Assembly: GCF_934632265.1 (NCBI RefSeq)
Contig: NZ_CAKTYH010000001.1
Location: 1-54,107, forward strand
Source of the DNA: an uncultured Senegalimassilia sp.
GTDB taxonomy: Bacteria > Actinomycetota > Coriobacteriia > Coriobacteriales > Eggerthellaceae
DNA length: 54,107 bases
Reading direction: 5' to 3'
Numbering within the stretch: position 1 is the stretch's first letter; every line of letters begins with the position of its first letter. The notes beneath the pieces were generated by a model. That model saw nothing but the letters and a program-made list of their open reading frames with translations. It was not told the origin of the DNA and ran no database searches. The translations under genes and the position numbers were made by a program. Shown here piece after piece: positions 37,401 through 46,453 of this stretch.

Positions 37401-40400
37401 TATAGGAATCCGGGTTCTGCGGATCAGGCGCGATGGACTGAGCCGTCACCGTAAGGATGCCGACGTGCTTGCCGATGATGTTGTAGTTATTCTCCGCGCC
37501 GTCCTTGAGCTGGTAGGAGATCGAGTTCTCGGAGTAACCGACCTCGGTCTGCGAACCCGTCGCGTGCACCTGGCCGTCGCCGGCAAGGTCGGTCCAGATG
37601 AAGCCCGTGTCAGGACGATTCGGGCCCATGTCAATCCAGTCCTTCGTAAGAGGCGTGCCATCGTAGACCTTGGAAGCGCTGGCGGACGTCAGCTCGACGT
37701 CGCGCTTCTCAATGATAAGCGTCTGCTCTGCATACTTATAGCCGCTGTAGTTCGCGGCGGAAGCGCGAACCTCGATGGTCAGGGTGCCGGCGTTAATCGC
37801 CGTGATCGCAGAAGGGTTGCTGCGCCACTCGGCATCGGCGCTGTCCTTGACGCGATACTCAAGGTTCACGTCGGTTCCCTCGACGGAAGCCTTAGCCGTT
37901 GCGGCGTCCGCCTCACGCGAAGACGCATCATATATATAGGTAGCGTTTTTCGGCGTGATGGCGATGCCATCTTCGGCCGCAAGCGCCGTGATGCTCAGCT
38001 TGCCCTCGTCCTTGGAGATGGCGTAGTTGCTCGCGTTGAAGCCAGCGTTTGTATCGTATGCGATGGAGTTGGTGACCTCACCCTCGGCAACGGTGGTCAC
38101 AGAACCCGTAGCGCGAACGTTGGAAACCTCGCCTTCCACGAAGCCGGTATCTCCCTGCTGCTGCCAACCGGAAACCTCGGGCTTGACAAGCGCGGTGCCA
38201 TCGTAAGGCTTCGAGCCGCCCTCGGATTTCAGCTCAACGGGGCGCTTGGTGATCTGATACGTGCGCTTGACCTCACCGGAATAGTTGCCGGCGCCGGTGA
38301 TGGTGACCGTGACCTCGCCGACGTTGGTGTGGTCGGCGGTGCTGTATTCGACGGTGTAATCCTTGCCGGGCTCAAGCGTGCGCTCCCCATCCTTGACCAC
38401 GGGCTTCCACGTCTGATCCTGCCCGTTGTAGACGACGTTCGCAGGCGAATCGACGGACATCGTGTTCTTCGGGTTCTCGGAATCGGGAACGATGGACTTC
38501 GGCGTGATGGTCAGCGTGCCGTCCTTAACGGCGAACGTGACCTTCGAGAAGTTGCCGCTCTTGTTGGCGAACTGCCCGGAAGCAAGGTTCATGTTGTAGG
38601 TTCCGACATCCGTGCCCTTGGCAACGGCCTCTCCGCTGAAGGTGAAGTCGCTTTCACCGTACAACTTGCTTGAAGCCTCGACGAAGTCGTAACCGTCGAC
38701 GGACTGCTCAGAACCGTTGTATTCGACGGTCTTGTTATGGCCGGCGATGGTCGCAACCACCTCGGAATCGCTGGCGGTCACCACGAGCTTACCGAATTTG
38801 GTCGTCACCCAGTAGTCGCCGGCGTTCGTGCCTTCGTCGAAGGTGTAGTCGAAGGTGTTATCGCTTTCGCCGGCATCGGTCTGGGAGCCGGTGACGTTGA
38901 TGGTCACGCCCTCGCCGTCGATGAAGCCGGTCCCCTCGCCCTTCGGAGTAACCATCACGGTATGGTTGGTAAGCGGTTCGCCATCATATTTCTTGTTGTC
39001 GCCCTTGGAAGTCAACGTGACCAGGCGCTTGGTAATCGCGATTGACTCCTCGTTTGTCGCGTACCGACCAGCAGCGTAGTTGGGGCTCGTCGCGCGCAGC
39101 ATCACCGGCTGAGCGTGAGCGCTGAAATGGGTCAGCGAGATCTTCGACGGATCGTCCGTCCACTGTTCACCGTCGGTGCTGTACTCCACCTTGAGCGGAT
39201 TGCCGAACTTATCGGTGGCTGTTGCGACATACGCAGAAAGCGGCGTGCCATCGTAGACCTTCTGCACATCGCGCACATCCCAGACAACGCCGTCAGCGTC
39301 GATCGTGCCGCCCTCAATCTTAAGCGAGCCATCGACGACCACGAACTCAACGTTGGTGAAGTTGCCGCTGATGTTGGAGAACTGCCCGGAAGCCAGGTTC
39401 ATGTTGTAGGTGCCGGCATTCGTGCCCTTGGCAACGGCTTCGCCCTGGAACTTGACGTTGGCTTCGCGGTAGCGATCATCGCTCGTAGCGAAGTCGTAAC
39501 CGGTCACGTTCTGCTCAGAGCCGCTGTAAGACAGTGTGGCGCTCTTGCCCGTGATGGTGACGGTGACCTTGTCGGCAACCGGCATCACCTCAAGGGTGCC
39601 CTCTGCCTTAGTAATAGTATAGTTGTCGAAGTTAGTGCCCGAATTGGCCGCATACGTGAACGAGTTGGTCGTCTTGCCGGCGTCGGTGATGGTGCCCGTC
39701 ACGCTATAGACTGCGCCCTCGCCCGCAACGAAGCCGCCACCGCCAACGGTGACGCCATCATTGGTCAGCGCCTCGCCGTTGTACTCCCGGCTCTCGCTTG
39801 CCGAGGTCAGCGTGACGGAGCGCTTCGCGATCTCCAACTTGCCCGGAACCAACGTTACGGCGAACTGGCTGGACACATCGTTGCCATTGGCATCCTTCAC
39901 TACCGGCGTGCCGCTGATGGTATTCGCATATTCGCCAGCGTTAACGGCCTTCGGGTCGGAGGTCTTCAGGCCCTCGACCGTGTACTTCTGGCCTTCCACC
40001 GTGAACTCGGACGCCTTCAAGCCCGTTGCCGCGTGCTCAGCGCCGTCGTACGTGTTGTCAATGGAGGAGTTTGCCTCGACCGTGACCTGGTACTGCGCCT
40101 GGCGATTGGTCACCGTCAGCTGACCGGGAATCACGCTGATCTCATAGTTGTCCGCCTTCGTATTCTCATTCAGCGTGTAGCTGAACGCGTTGGGGCTACC
40201 GCCCACCAGCGTCTGAGAACCGGTGAAGGTGTAAGCGGCGCCTTCACCCTCGGCCCAGCCGGACTCCACCTCAAGCGGGGTCTGGTCCTCGCCGCCGTTT
40301 TTATTGGTCAGAGCCGTGCCGTCATACTCCTTCGTAAGGTCGGCGGACTGAAGCTTCACCTCCGCCTTGGAGACAACAACGAAACCGTCCGCAATCTCGA

Positions 40401-43400
40401 ATCGCACGTTGGGGAAGTTGACCGCATCGGCATTCGTGAACTTGCCCTGCAGGTCCATGACGGTCGTGCCGGCATCGATGCGCGACACGCTGCTCTCGCC
40501 GGAGAAAGCGACCTTTTCGCTGGTGTACAGCGCGTTAGTGGACTCAAAGGCATAACCGGCAGCCGTCAAAGGCTTCCCGTTGTAAGCGCCCTCGACATGC
40601 TTGCCCGCGATAGTCACGACAACCCCATCGGACACCGGGTTCACCTTCAGAACGCCCTCGACTTTGGTGACGTCGTAGTTGCGGTAGGCGCCCTCGGCGT
40701 CTTTCGCCAGCTCCTCGCCCGCAGCGTTCACCAACTTGTACGTGAACACGTTAGCGCTGCTGCCGGCATTGGTCTGAGAACCCGTGACGTCTGCGACGAG
40801 CGTATCCCCGGTAGCCAGGCTGCCACTCGTGATGCTGACGGTATGATCCTCAAGCGGGTTGCCGTCATAGGTTTTCTCAGCAGGCGTGGCGGAAGCCAGC
40901 GTGACGGAGCGCTTCGTGATGGTGAGCGAGCCGTCAACGATTACGAACTTCACGTTGGTGAAGTTGGCGCTGTTGTTCCTGAAGTCTTCGGACTTGAGGT
41001 TCATCCCATACGCGCCGGCATCGGTGCCCTTGGCAACCTTATCGTCGGCAGATCCCACGAACTCGATATCCGTGGCGGCGTATTCCCTATTCGAGATGCC
41101 GACAAAGGAATAGCCCTCGACGGACTGCTCGGTACCGTCGTATTCCTTCGTATCGGACTTCTCGGCGATGGTGACGACCACCTCGTCGGTGTTGGGCGTC
41201 ACCTCAAGCTTGCCGAGTTTGTACGTGATGTCGTAGTTGGAGGCCTTGGTGCCGTCCTTGAACACGACGCTGTCCTGCACCACGCTGCTTTCGGTTACGC
41301 CGACATCGGTGACGGAGCCGTCGACCTTAGCGGACGCGATACCATCCTCGCCCACGAAGCCTTCTTCGGCGAACTGCGGATTAGCCTCGGCGGCAGTCAG
41401 CGCGGACCCGTTGTAAGCCCTGCTCGCAGAGCCGGCAGTCACGATTGCCTCAGCGGGGTTAATGGTCAGCGTGCCCGGAGCGACGCTGATGGAGAACTCC
41501 GCCGTCACGTCGGTGCCGTTCGGGTCAGTCACCTTATAGCCGCCGTCACCGCTCGTGACGATATTGCTATAGGTGCCAGCATCCGTGCCCGAAACGCTTG
41601 CATGGTAATTCGAAACAGTGTACTCGACGCCGTCGAAGGTCCACTTATCCTGCACCACGCCGGACACCGCGTGCTCATTGCCGTCATAGGTTGCGGCATC
41701 ATCGCTCTTACCCGTCAGCGTGATGACATACTTCTTGTCCTCCGAACGATGCTTCACCGTCAGCGTTCCCGGCTTTACGGTGACGCTGTAGTTGTTTCCG
41801 TTCGTCCCGTTTTGGAACTTCCAGCTTTTGTCCTTGATGGTGCTGGCGGAAGTGCCACACTGGGTCTGCGAGCCCTCTACGGTAACGTTGGAGATGCCCT
41901 GGCCGTCAACGAAGCCCTCAGTGGTGAACTTCGGGTTAGCCTGATCAGCGGTCAGCGCGCTGCCGTCATATTCCTTTTCCGCGGACCCAGCCGTGATCGT
42001 CACCGAGCGCTTGTCGATAATGAGCTTGCCATCCTCAGTCGTGATCTTGAACTGATCGGTCACGTCGTTGCCATGGGGATCGGTGATGACAACGTCGGAA
42101 ACCTTGTTCTCATATTCACCGGCGTCCACCTTATTCTCAGCCCCGGACGTCTTGGCCTGGATGGAGAACTGAACACCTTTTTCATTAGCATAGACAGTCG
42201 TTTCCAAGCCGGTTGCGCTATGAGGCTGCCCATCATAGACGGACGTGCCACTCGCACCCTTGACGGTGACCTCGTACTTCTTATTGTCGGCGCGCTTGTT
42301 CACGTACAGCTTTCCGTACTTGTACGTGATTTCGTAGTTGTCGAAGTTGGTGCCGGAAAGAGGCTCACACTCGAACTTGTTGTCATAGCAGCCAGGGGCG
42401 ATGTTGTTCTCGTCGAACCATCTGACGTTCTTGTTGTTCACGCCCTCGCCTTCGACAAAGCCATCGCCCTTGAAGGTCTTCTGGGTGGTGGTGTCCTTAT
42501 CGTTGTCGTAGACGTCCTTCGTCCCGTCGACGCGGATATCGGTTTGACGCTGAAGCGCGCGGCCGTCATAGTTCTTGTGGCCGTCCTCGGACCACAGGGT
42601 CACCTTTCGCTTGGTGATCTCAAGCGAGCCGTCGACGACTTCAAACCTCACCTTGGCGTAGTTGCCGTCAGAGGAAACGAAGCTGGCGGCAGTAAGCCCC
42701 ATATTGTAGGTGCCGGCATCCTTGCCCCTTGCCTCGGCCGTAGCGCCCGTTGCAAGGGCGATCTTCGATTGATCGAAGCCGTCGGGCGCCTCGGCCACGT
42801 CCCAGCCGGAGACGGTCTGCCGCTTGCCGTTATATTTCTCGGTACCCGTCTTGCCCGCGATCTTCACAACGACCTCTTTGTCGACGGGGCTGATGTGCAG
42901 GGTGCCGGGCGTCGTCTCGGTCACGATGTACTTATTATCGGAGCTGACCTTGCCGATGGTGCCATCCGCGAACGTATACGGGTAGTCCCCGGCGTTCGTG
43001 CCCTTGCCGCCGTCGAGCGTCACGCCATCGAAGCTGGTGCTCACGCCCTCGGGAAGGTTCGTCGTGTAGCCTTCGACGCTCTGCTCGGAGCCGTTATAGG
43101 TTTTGGTATCGGAATTCGCCGTCAGCGAAACGTTCTGGCGGTAGTAGAACTTGACCACATTATCGGACTCTTTGACACCAAGCTTGAGGTCCTTGATGTT
43201 ATCGCTTACCGGTGTGTAACCGTCGATCGCCTTAGGCTCAAGTCCGGTGACCTGGTCGCCCACATGGCCCGAACGCTTCTCGCTTGAAAGCGGTTTGTCC
43301 GAACCCGTCCAGTAGTACTCGACGCTATAGTCCACCGGATTTGCGGTGTAGTAGAAGTCGATGGAAGAATCGGTGCCCACCACGCCGGATTTTATCTCGC

Positions 43401-46029
43401 CGGAAACAGGCGTATAGCCCTCAACGGAAATGGGGCTTTGCACAACCGTCTGACCCTTCATATAACCGGAAAGGGTCTGTGACGGCGCAACCTGAGTTGT
43501 GGTCCCCTGGAGATAATAGTTGACCTGGATCGACTGGTCGCAAGCGACATACTTGCCGTAATAGTTCACGTTCTCGCTCGCGCGCATGGGGAACGACACC
43601 GCCTGCGTGCAAGCCTGGTCGGAGTACCAACCCATGAACTTGTACTTCACGCCGTTGACGGTCTTTTCCGCGGCGGGGGTTACGGAAGGAGCGGCAACCT
43701 GCGCAATGCCCTTTTCCAGCTTGTACGTAGCAGCATCATACTGAGCGAAGCCGGACGCATCGGCATCCTGCAGATAAAACACCGCGTTAATCGCCTTGCT
43801 GCACTTCACCACTACCTTGCAATCCAGGTGGTACCCGCAACCGACATTCGTATTGTTCGAGATCTTGTACGGATAAAGGGCGATCTCCTCCACGTCGTCT
43901 TCCGTGATTTGAGTACCCTGCTCCTTGGAAAGCGTGTCCTTCCATGCCTGGAAAACAGCGTTCCAGTACTGGCTATACGCGTTCTTGTCGAGAGTCCAGC
44001 TTGTCCCCGTACTGCCATCAGGCCATTGCATCACACGATTCGCTACATTGTCGTAGCTGTTCTTGCCACCTGGAAGGTTCAAACCGTCAAGATTGACCTT
44101 GACCCCCAGGACATCGCCGGAGGGGAACCATTGCGAAGTTTTATTGCTGTCCGGGTCGGCGGTGGGGCTGTTCTGGAAGAACAGATAGCAACTCGTCGCC
44201 GAGGCGGTCGACTTCGTCACCGTCACCTCGTGGGTGGCGGTGAGCACCTTGCCCTCAGCGGTGACCGTGGTGGCCGTGATAGTGACCGTGCCCGCCTTGA
44301 CGCCAACCACCTTGCCGGAGGCATCGATGGTGGCGACCGAGGGATCGCTCGACGTCCACGTGACGCCCGTATCGGAGTCCGTGGTCAGCGTGATGTTCTT
44401 GAATTGCTCGACCGTATCAGGCCCGGAAATGGACAGCGACGTCGCCGCCGGCTTCTTCATCACATGGATGGTGAAGGTTTCGGTATACCGCCAGCCCAAA
44501 GCGGAAGTGTAATCACGCTGCACCGTCGCATCGCCAACTTTAAGGCCCTTTGCGGTTCGCGACCCGCTGCTGGACCCGGACAGCTCGATGTTCTCGGAGC
44601 CGTTGAGCACCGTCCACGACTCGCCCCACCACGCGCTTCCGTCGCCTTCCAGGTCGACGCTTTCGCCAACGTAGATCCACTTCTCAAAGTCCGTGCTGTC
44701 GGGCTTCTTGGTGGGAATGGTGATTTCGATTTGACCCATACCCTCGAAGTCGTAAATCCATCCGTTATTCGGCTTAACAACTACCGTATAGGTGCCGGGC
44801 TTAGAGAACTCGTTCGCATCATGCCAATACTGGCTGGCGTTTTCAATCCTCTGGCCATCACGGTAGTACTCGAGCGGGAGGAAGGCGCCGCTTGGCGCAT
44901 CGGAAATGCTGAACACCTTCCCCGTCTCGTTGTCTTTGATCTGCGGGATCCAGAAATGATCCTGGCCTTCCGCAACCGACTCCGGCTGCACGACGGTGAA
45001 CGCACGCTTCTTGACGGTCACGTTGAAAGCCAAGCGGTCGTCACCTTGGTTATGCCACGTGCCGGACTGGTCAATGTATCCCAGGTAGATGGTTGTCGTC
45101 TTCTCGGACCCGGTGAACGCCCAGTTGCTGGTTGCGGTCAACGTGATGGACTTCTTGTCGGCCGAAACGTCCCATCCGGAGAAAAGACCATCGCCACCAT
45201 ACCAGTTGTCGATCCTCATATCCCCGTTATAGGTGAGCGTGATGGTGTTGCCCTGGGCTACGAAAGTGGGGCCGGAGATGGCGCCCGCGCCGGAGACGGA
45301 AGCCTGTGCCTCCTCGTCGGCGTCGTCCTCGATGGAGACGGCGGCGGCATCCTTGCCGGATTCGCTGGAAACCGCCTCGGTCTCAAGCGTCACGGTCGCG
45401 CCGGCGGCGACGTCGGCGGCGGAGACGGTGTATACGCCCTGGTCATCGGGTGAGATGGGGTTCTCCTTGCCGGAAACCTTGAGCACCGCCTTCGTGAGGT
45501 TGTAGCCGTTATCGAGGGACACCGTGAACTTGAAGTCGTCCTTCACGGGCACGGTGACCTTATGCGCAGGCGCGGAGACGACCTGGTTCATATACGTGAT
45601 GGAGGCGTTGCCCAGCACCAGCTCGACGTCGGCCGTACCGGCGTCCTCCTTCGCGCTTTCGACCTGCTGCGTTGCAGCGGGCTGCGCGGACTCGGAGGCG
45701 CTAGAAGCCGCCTGCTGCTGCGATGTCGCGAAAGCAGGCTGCTCGCTTGCCGCAGGCACCGCGGAGCTTGTTGCGGACGCCGCGGAGCTTGCCGCCGTAT
45801 CGGCGGCCTTGTCAGCCGCGCTCGTGGCCGCGGCGGACGAGGCGCTCTCGACCTGCGCCGCCGCATCGGCGGCGGTTTCGCCATCCCCGGCGTACACCTG
45901 CGACGGCGAAACCGCCGGCCAGCCGAATCCCATCAAGACCACGGACAGCGCTACGGACAGCGCCTTATGGCCCAGCGAGTACCGCTGCGTCATGCTGTCC
46001 ACCGTCAGCTCGTTGCTTTTTGCCTTCAT
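31426..46029 (-). CDS. Giant cell-surface MBG-repeat protein (4867 residues)
   Basis: The signal peptide (hydrophobic ALSVALSVVLMGFG, cut likely after QVYA at 47) is followed by an Ala/Ser-rich stretch to about 125 and a unique N-terminal region. A BIG_2-type domain lies at about 526-606 (VTWTSSDPSVATIDASGKVV), then MucBP-like repeats at about 820-970 (DYSVEYYWTGSDKPL, VVKFYYRQN). About 43 MBG-type modules of roughly 86 residues follow (about 976-4680), each with a YDG/YNG signature such as KVYDGTALT. A Pro/Thr/Asp linker (PTPEPTPTPTPDP) and a C-terminal segment with one membrane helix and a basic tail (HCWVHWYMIVGMALTAIYG, then AAALRRKNHERK) end it. There is no LPXTG. The protein is probably an anchored adhesin or glycan-binding stalk. 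The start ATG has only a weak GGGGTGA. The long plus-strand frames lying opposite are artefacts. Confidence 0.92.
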   Translation of the reverse strand: MKAKSNELTVDSMTQRYSLGHKALSVALSVVLMGFGWPAVSPSQVYAGDGETAADAAAQVESASSAAATSAADKAADTAASSAASATSSAVPAASEQPAFATSQQQAASSASESAQPAATQQVESAKEDAGTADVELVLGNASITYMNQVVSAPAHKVTVPVKDDFKFTVSLDNGYNLTKAVLKVSGKENPISPDDQGVYTVSAADVAAGATVTLETEAVSSESGKDAAAVSIEDDADEEAQASVSGAGAISGPTFVAQGNTITLTYNGDMRIDNWYGGDGLFSGWDVSADKKSITLTATSNWAFTGSEKTTTIYLGYIDQSGTWHNQGDDRLAFNVTVKKRAFTVVQPESVAEGQDHFWIPQIKDNETGKVFSISDAPSGAFLPLEYYRDGQRIENASQYWHDANEFSKPGTYTVVVKPNNGWIYDFEGMGQIEITIPTKKPDSTDFEKWIYVGESVDLEGDGSAWWGESWTVLNGSENIELSGSSSGSRTAKGLKVGDATVQRDYTSALGWRYTETFTIHVMKKPAATSLSISGPDTVEQFKNITLTTDSDTGVTWTSSDPSVATIDASGKVVGVKAGTVTITATTVTAEGKVLTATHEVTVTKSTASATSCYLFFQNSPTADPDSNKTSQWFPSGDVLGVKVNLDGLNLPGGKNSYDNVANRVMQWPDGSTGTSWTLDKNAYSQYWNAVFQAWKDTLSKEQGTQITEDDVEEIALYPYKISNNTNVGCGYHLDCKVVVKCSKAINAVFYLQDADASGFAQYDAATYKLEKGIAQVAAPSVTPAAEKTVNGVKYKFMGWYSDQACTQAVSFPMRASENVNYYGKYVACDQSIQVNYYLQGTTTQVAPSQTLSGYMKGQTVVQSPISVEGYTPVSGEIKSGVVGTDSSIDFYYTANPVDYSVEYYWTGSDKPLSSEKRSGHVGDQVTGLEPKAIDGYTPVSDNIKDLKLGVKESDNVVKFYYRQNVSLTANSDTKTYNGSEQSVEGYTTNLPEGVSTSFDGVTLDGGKGTNAGDYPYTFADGTIGKVSSDNKYIVTETTPGTLHISPVDKEVVVKIAGKTGTEKYNGKRQTVSGWDVAEAPDGFDQSKIALATGATAEARGKDAGTYNMGLTAASFVSSDGNYAKVRFEVVDGSLEITKRKVTLWSEDGHKNYDGRALQRQTDIRVDGTKDVYDNDKDTTTQKTFKGDGFVEGEGVNNKNVRWFDENNIAPGCYDNKFECEPLSGTNFDNYEITYKYGKLYVNKRADNKKYEVTVKGASGTSVYDGQPHSATGLETTVYANEKGVQFSIQAKTSGAENKVDAGEYENKVSDVVITDPHGNDVTDQFKITTEDGKLIIDKRSVTITAGSAEKEYDGSALTADQANPKFTTEGFVDGQGISNVTVEGSQTQCGTSASTIKDKSWKFQNGTNGNNYSVTVKPGTLTVKHRSEDKKYVITLTGKSDDAATYDGNEHAVSGVVQDKWTFDGVEYTVSNYHASVSGTDAGTYSNIVTSGDGGYKVTDPNGTDVTAEFSISVAPGTLTINPAEAIVTAGSASRAYNGSALTAAEANPQFAEEGFVGEDGIASAKVDGSVTDVGVTESSVVQDSVVFKDGTKASNYDITYKLGKLEVTPNTDEVVVTIAEKSDTKEYDGTEQSVEGYSFVGISNREYAATDIEFVGSADDKVAKGTDAGAYGMNLKSEDFRNNSANFTNVKFVIVDGSLTITKRSVTLASATPAEKTYDGNPLEDHTVSITSGSLATGDTLVADVTGSQTNAGSSANVFTYKLVNAAGEELAKDAEGAYRNYDVTKVEGVLKVNPVSDGVVVTIAGKHVEGAYNGKPLTAAGYAFESTNALYTSEKVAFSGESSVSRIDAGTTVMDLQGKFTNADAVNFPNVRFEIADGFVVVSKAEVKLQSADLTKEYDGTALTNKNGGEDQTPLEVESGWAEGEGAAYTFTGSQTLVGGSPNAFSYTLNENTKADNYEISVIPGQLTVTNRQAQYQVTVEANSSIDNTYDGAEHAATGLKASEFTVEGQKYTVEGLKTSDPKAVNAGEYANTISGTPVVKDANGNDVSSQFAVTLVPGKLEIAKRSVTLTSASESREYNGEALTNDGVTVGGGGFVAGEGAVYSVTGTITDAGKTTNSFTYAANSGTNFDNYTITKAEGTLEVMPVADKVTVTITGKSATLSYSGSEQNVTGYDFATSDDRYREANVKFQGEAVAKGTNAGTYNMNLASGQFSNISGNFTNVEFVVVDGSLKIEGGTIDADGVVWDVRDVQKVYDGTPLSAYVATATDKFGNPLKVEYSTDGEQWTDDPSKISLTHFSAHAQPVMLRATSPNYAAGRYATNEESIAITKRLVTLTSKGDNKKYDGEPLTNHTVMVTPKGEGTGFIDGEGVTINVTGSQTDAGESDNTFDYTFDEGTNAGDYWVTTKFGKLVVTASDSEVVATIAGHNKTVEYNGSEQSVDGYDFVEASSKLYGESDFTFSGEAVAKGTDVGTYNMNLASGQFANKSGNFSKVTFAVKDGTLTITPKSIVPDSENPKNTMSVDSPANVVYNGQDQTWKPVVKDGERTLEPGKDYTVEYSTADHTNVGEVTVTITGAGNYSGEVKRTYQITKRPVELKSEGGSKPYDGTALVKPEVSGWQQQGDTGFVEGEVSNVRATGSVTTVAEGEVTNSIAYDTNAGFNASNYAISKDEGKLSITALAAEDGIAITPKNATYIYDASSREADAATAKASVEGTDVNLEYRVKDSADAEWRSNPSAITAINAGTLTIEVRASAANYSGYKYAEQTLIIEKRDVELTSASASKVYDGTPLTKDWIDMGPNRPDTGFIWTDLAGDGQVHATGSQTEVGYSENSISYQLKDGAENNYNIIGKHVGILTVTAQSIAPDPQNPDSYKGVVIDEPNDHVYDGTEHKWAPEVTDKDGNKLVEGDDYTVSYDTDDFVNVKIVNVTIAGMGNYTGTCVKTYEITKAPLTVNAGSASKVYDGEALTAGATIEGLVGDETATAQTQGSQTEVGSSANTVSGITWDTAKEGNYYIAAQNDGTLTVTPKGIAQMTADSLSDVTYNGESQQQKPVVKDGEKVLVEGVDYELTYSENTTDAGMVTVTVTGQGNYAGSVERAYRITPAPLTVATPSASMVYNGNALTAAGSISGFVNGESAPFETTGSQTEVGTSDNTYAIDWAAAGATAKQANYTVSETVGKLTVTESADEVVVTTTGGTFTYDGASHGATVTVSALPEGYTLEVAASSATATNVSDGEVAATADVLVIRNAQGEDVTGKLNVKFIDGAIKVEPAKLTVTTPSVSKPYDGQALTAEGKVSGFVNGEAATLKTTGSQTTVSKSENGYELVWDDNAKAENYTVEENLGTLEVTKSMVGIVVIPQGGTKVYDGTALESAGVNVIGVPAGFTLSAKTKGSITDAGYVTAEVDSYIITNAAGQDVTDQFGNVATGKASLVVTKRPVTLVSGDASKVYDGAALTEHEVSVADGSLASGEEFGYDFFGFQTSVGSSKNTFAAKPGNGATKVENYDITYRYGTLTVSAQSINPDDPIPGAYVGVRINAPSDAVYDAREHKWIPVVTGKDGNALVEGRDYTVTYSTDDFTNVTGTIKVTIAGIGDYTGSVTREYQITPASVKLASNTREFVYNGAYQSDDAVTVQGAEALFLSQVDDLKAVGKVMTVAEGKVPNTIAFTWKEGFKASNFAIEKAEGELSVVAKGIVSSADMTVSSPSDLVYDGNEHKWAPEVKDGEKVLTEGVDYAVSYGADDFTNVAGAITVTVTGQGNYAGSVERAYRITPAPLTVATPSASMVYNGNALTAAGSISGFVNGESAPFETTGSQTEVGTSDNTYAIDWAAAGATAKQANYTVSETVGKLTVTEFAGRVVATPGSYSGVYDGRAHGVDVTVSGLPEGYSVKAARSNATVTDATDEAGVTASVDELVIVNAQGEDVTGKLDIEKQTGVIKIAPAEYYVVTEGAFKVYDGTALTAPGKIVGLVNGEEASLSVTGSQTNAGSSANAYAIAFDKSAKEGNYVHGADTIGSLEVTPAKAEGRISLTGSSASKVYDGKPLAAKAASAAVPTQDAVTIEYSLDGQNWTTDPGSLAATDVADSATVQLRASSLGNYEGYVYGSQQLSVTKRAVNLKSDSASKVFDGNALTRPEVAGWKQLGDEGFVDGQVSDVRATGSATHVSDGKVANAIAYTEGEGFSADNYAISKDEGVLSVTAKQIAAADMTVQAPADVVYSGKAQQQKPVVKDGDKVLVEGVDYELTYSGNVTDAGTVTVTVTGKGDYAGSVDVAYQIAPAPLTVATESANKVYDGKPLTAGGKVDGLVNGETVAFKLVGSQTKVGSSDNAYRIEWSGTAKRVNYRLEAETIGKLTVTESADEVVVTTTGGTFTYDGTSHGATVKVANLPEGYSLETAESAASAKDVSDGEVAATADVLVIKNAEGEDVTSKLNVKFVDGTIKIEPAKLTVTTPSVSKLYDGEALTAEGRVSGFVNGEAATFKTTGSQTEVGSSANGYELVWDGSAKAANYTVEEELGTLAVSAQSINPDDAGAFGGVTVGYLADTVYNGAEQRFEPEVVDKDGKALAKGRDYELSFSGDAKNVGEVTVTVIGKGNYAGSVERTYHITPAPLTVTTGSDSKIYDGSELVNGELSIEGLQGEDCVTAATTGSQTEVGSSENTYRITWGDVDAANYVIDEHLGTLAVTPAPEPPTPEPTPTPTPDPAPTPTPNPDGGTTPGTTPDGGTTPGSTPNPGNGSTPDGMTPVPAPSSSASTPAPAAAGPLDALADVLEGAYESVTGSPEADNPVEEERIYEAENPLGRESVEDHCWVHWYMIVGMALTAIYGLAAALRRKNHERKLRNDMNDVLGDGDGKDSSGSPAAKPAGMEA
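34464..34770 (-). repeat. Intragenic 307-bp direct repeat, copy 1
   Basis: As far as read by eye it is identical to 36468-36774, exactly 2004 bases (668 codons) away and in frame, inside the MBG array. It covers roughly one module boundary plus most of one module. The flanking modules are only similar. Confidence 0.85.
36468..36774 (-). repeat. Intragenic 307-bp direct repeat, copy 2
   Basis: Partner of 34464-34770; the first mismatches are at 36467 and 36775. Identity of this length in an array of otherwise diverged modules points to a recent duplication or gene conversion. Confidence 0.85.
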
Positions 46030-46155
46030 ATCGTTCACCCCATCAAGCGTTTCCGCCGAAAACGTTCGCAGTTGAAATACCGTTTCAACCCGTCTTGATA
46101 CCGCACTCACGACCCTTCGAAAGGCGCAATCGATCTAGTACGGGTATTCTGAGCA

Positions 46156-46161
46156 ATTATA
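46156..46161 (-). promoter_or_regulatory. -10 element of the giant surface protein gene
   Basis: The minus strand reads TATAAT about 127 bases before the start codon, giving a leader of roughly 120 bases. The -35 region (around 46179-46184) is not close to consensus. Confidence 0.5.
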
Positions 46162-46438
46162 CAACGAGTCCCCCTAAACTGTACCTCCCCTACCACTATA
46201 TCTCCGCGTTCAATTCATATCTGAATTTCAGCAAAATGCCTGCTCAACACCAGGTTCACCCTTCCCCTTCACCTAGGCCGCACTAGAAGCCCCCTCACTC
46301 GGATACCCCCACATCTGTCACCCCTCTGATAGCAGGGTTTTCCGGGTTTTCAGGACGGCATACCGAACGGCGAAGCAACCGCGGCGCCTCCCTCGAAAAC
46401 CGTTCGGCGGCGCACGCCGAAATCGCACCCTTCGCGCG

Positions 46439-46444
46439 TATAAT
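46439..46444 (+). promoter_or_regulatory. -10 element of the lipoprotein gene (near-leaderless)
   Basis: TATAAT ends nine bases before the ATG, so the mRNA would start within about three bases of the start codon. There is no Shine-Dalgarno in between, as for tlyA. Confidence 0.55.
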
Positions 46445-46453
46445 CGACGCATC

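Larger units (their letters stand above)
46030..46453. other. AT-richer divergent spacer before the giant gene and the lipoprotein gene
   Basis: About 420 bases hold the promoters of both genes. The part 46130-46330 is clearly richer in A and T than its surroundings. Apart from the two -10 elements, no repeat, operator or RNA gene was recognised. Confidence 0.6.

Noticed and set aside
31408..43287. Very long plus-strand open frames (31408-38673 and 39115-43287) opposite the giant gene
   Set aside because: They mirror the codon pattern of the repeat gene on the other strand, have no start context or family similarity, and are expected in high-GC DNA. The minus frame has a signal peptide, recognised domains and an anchor.
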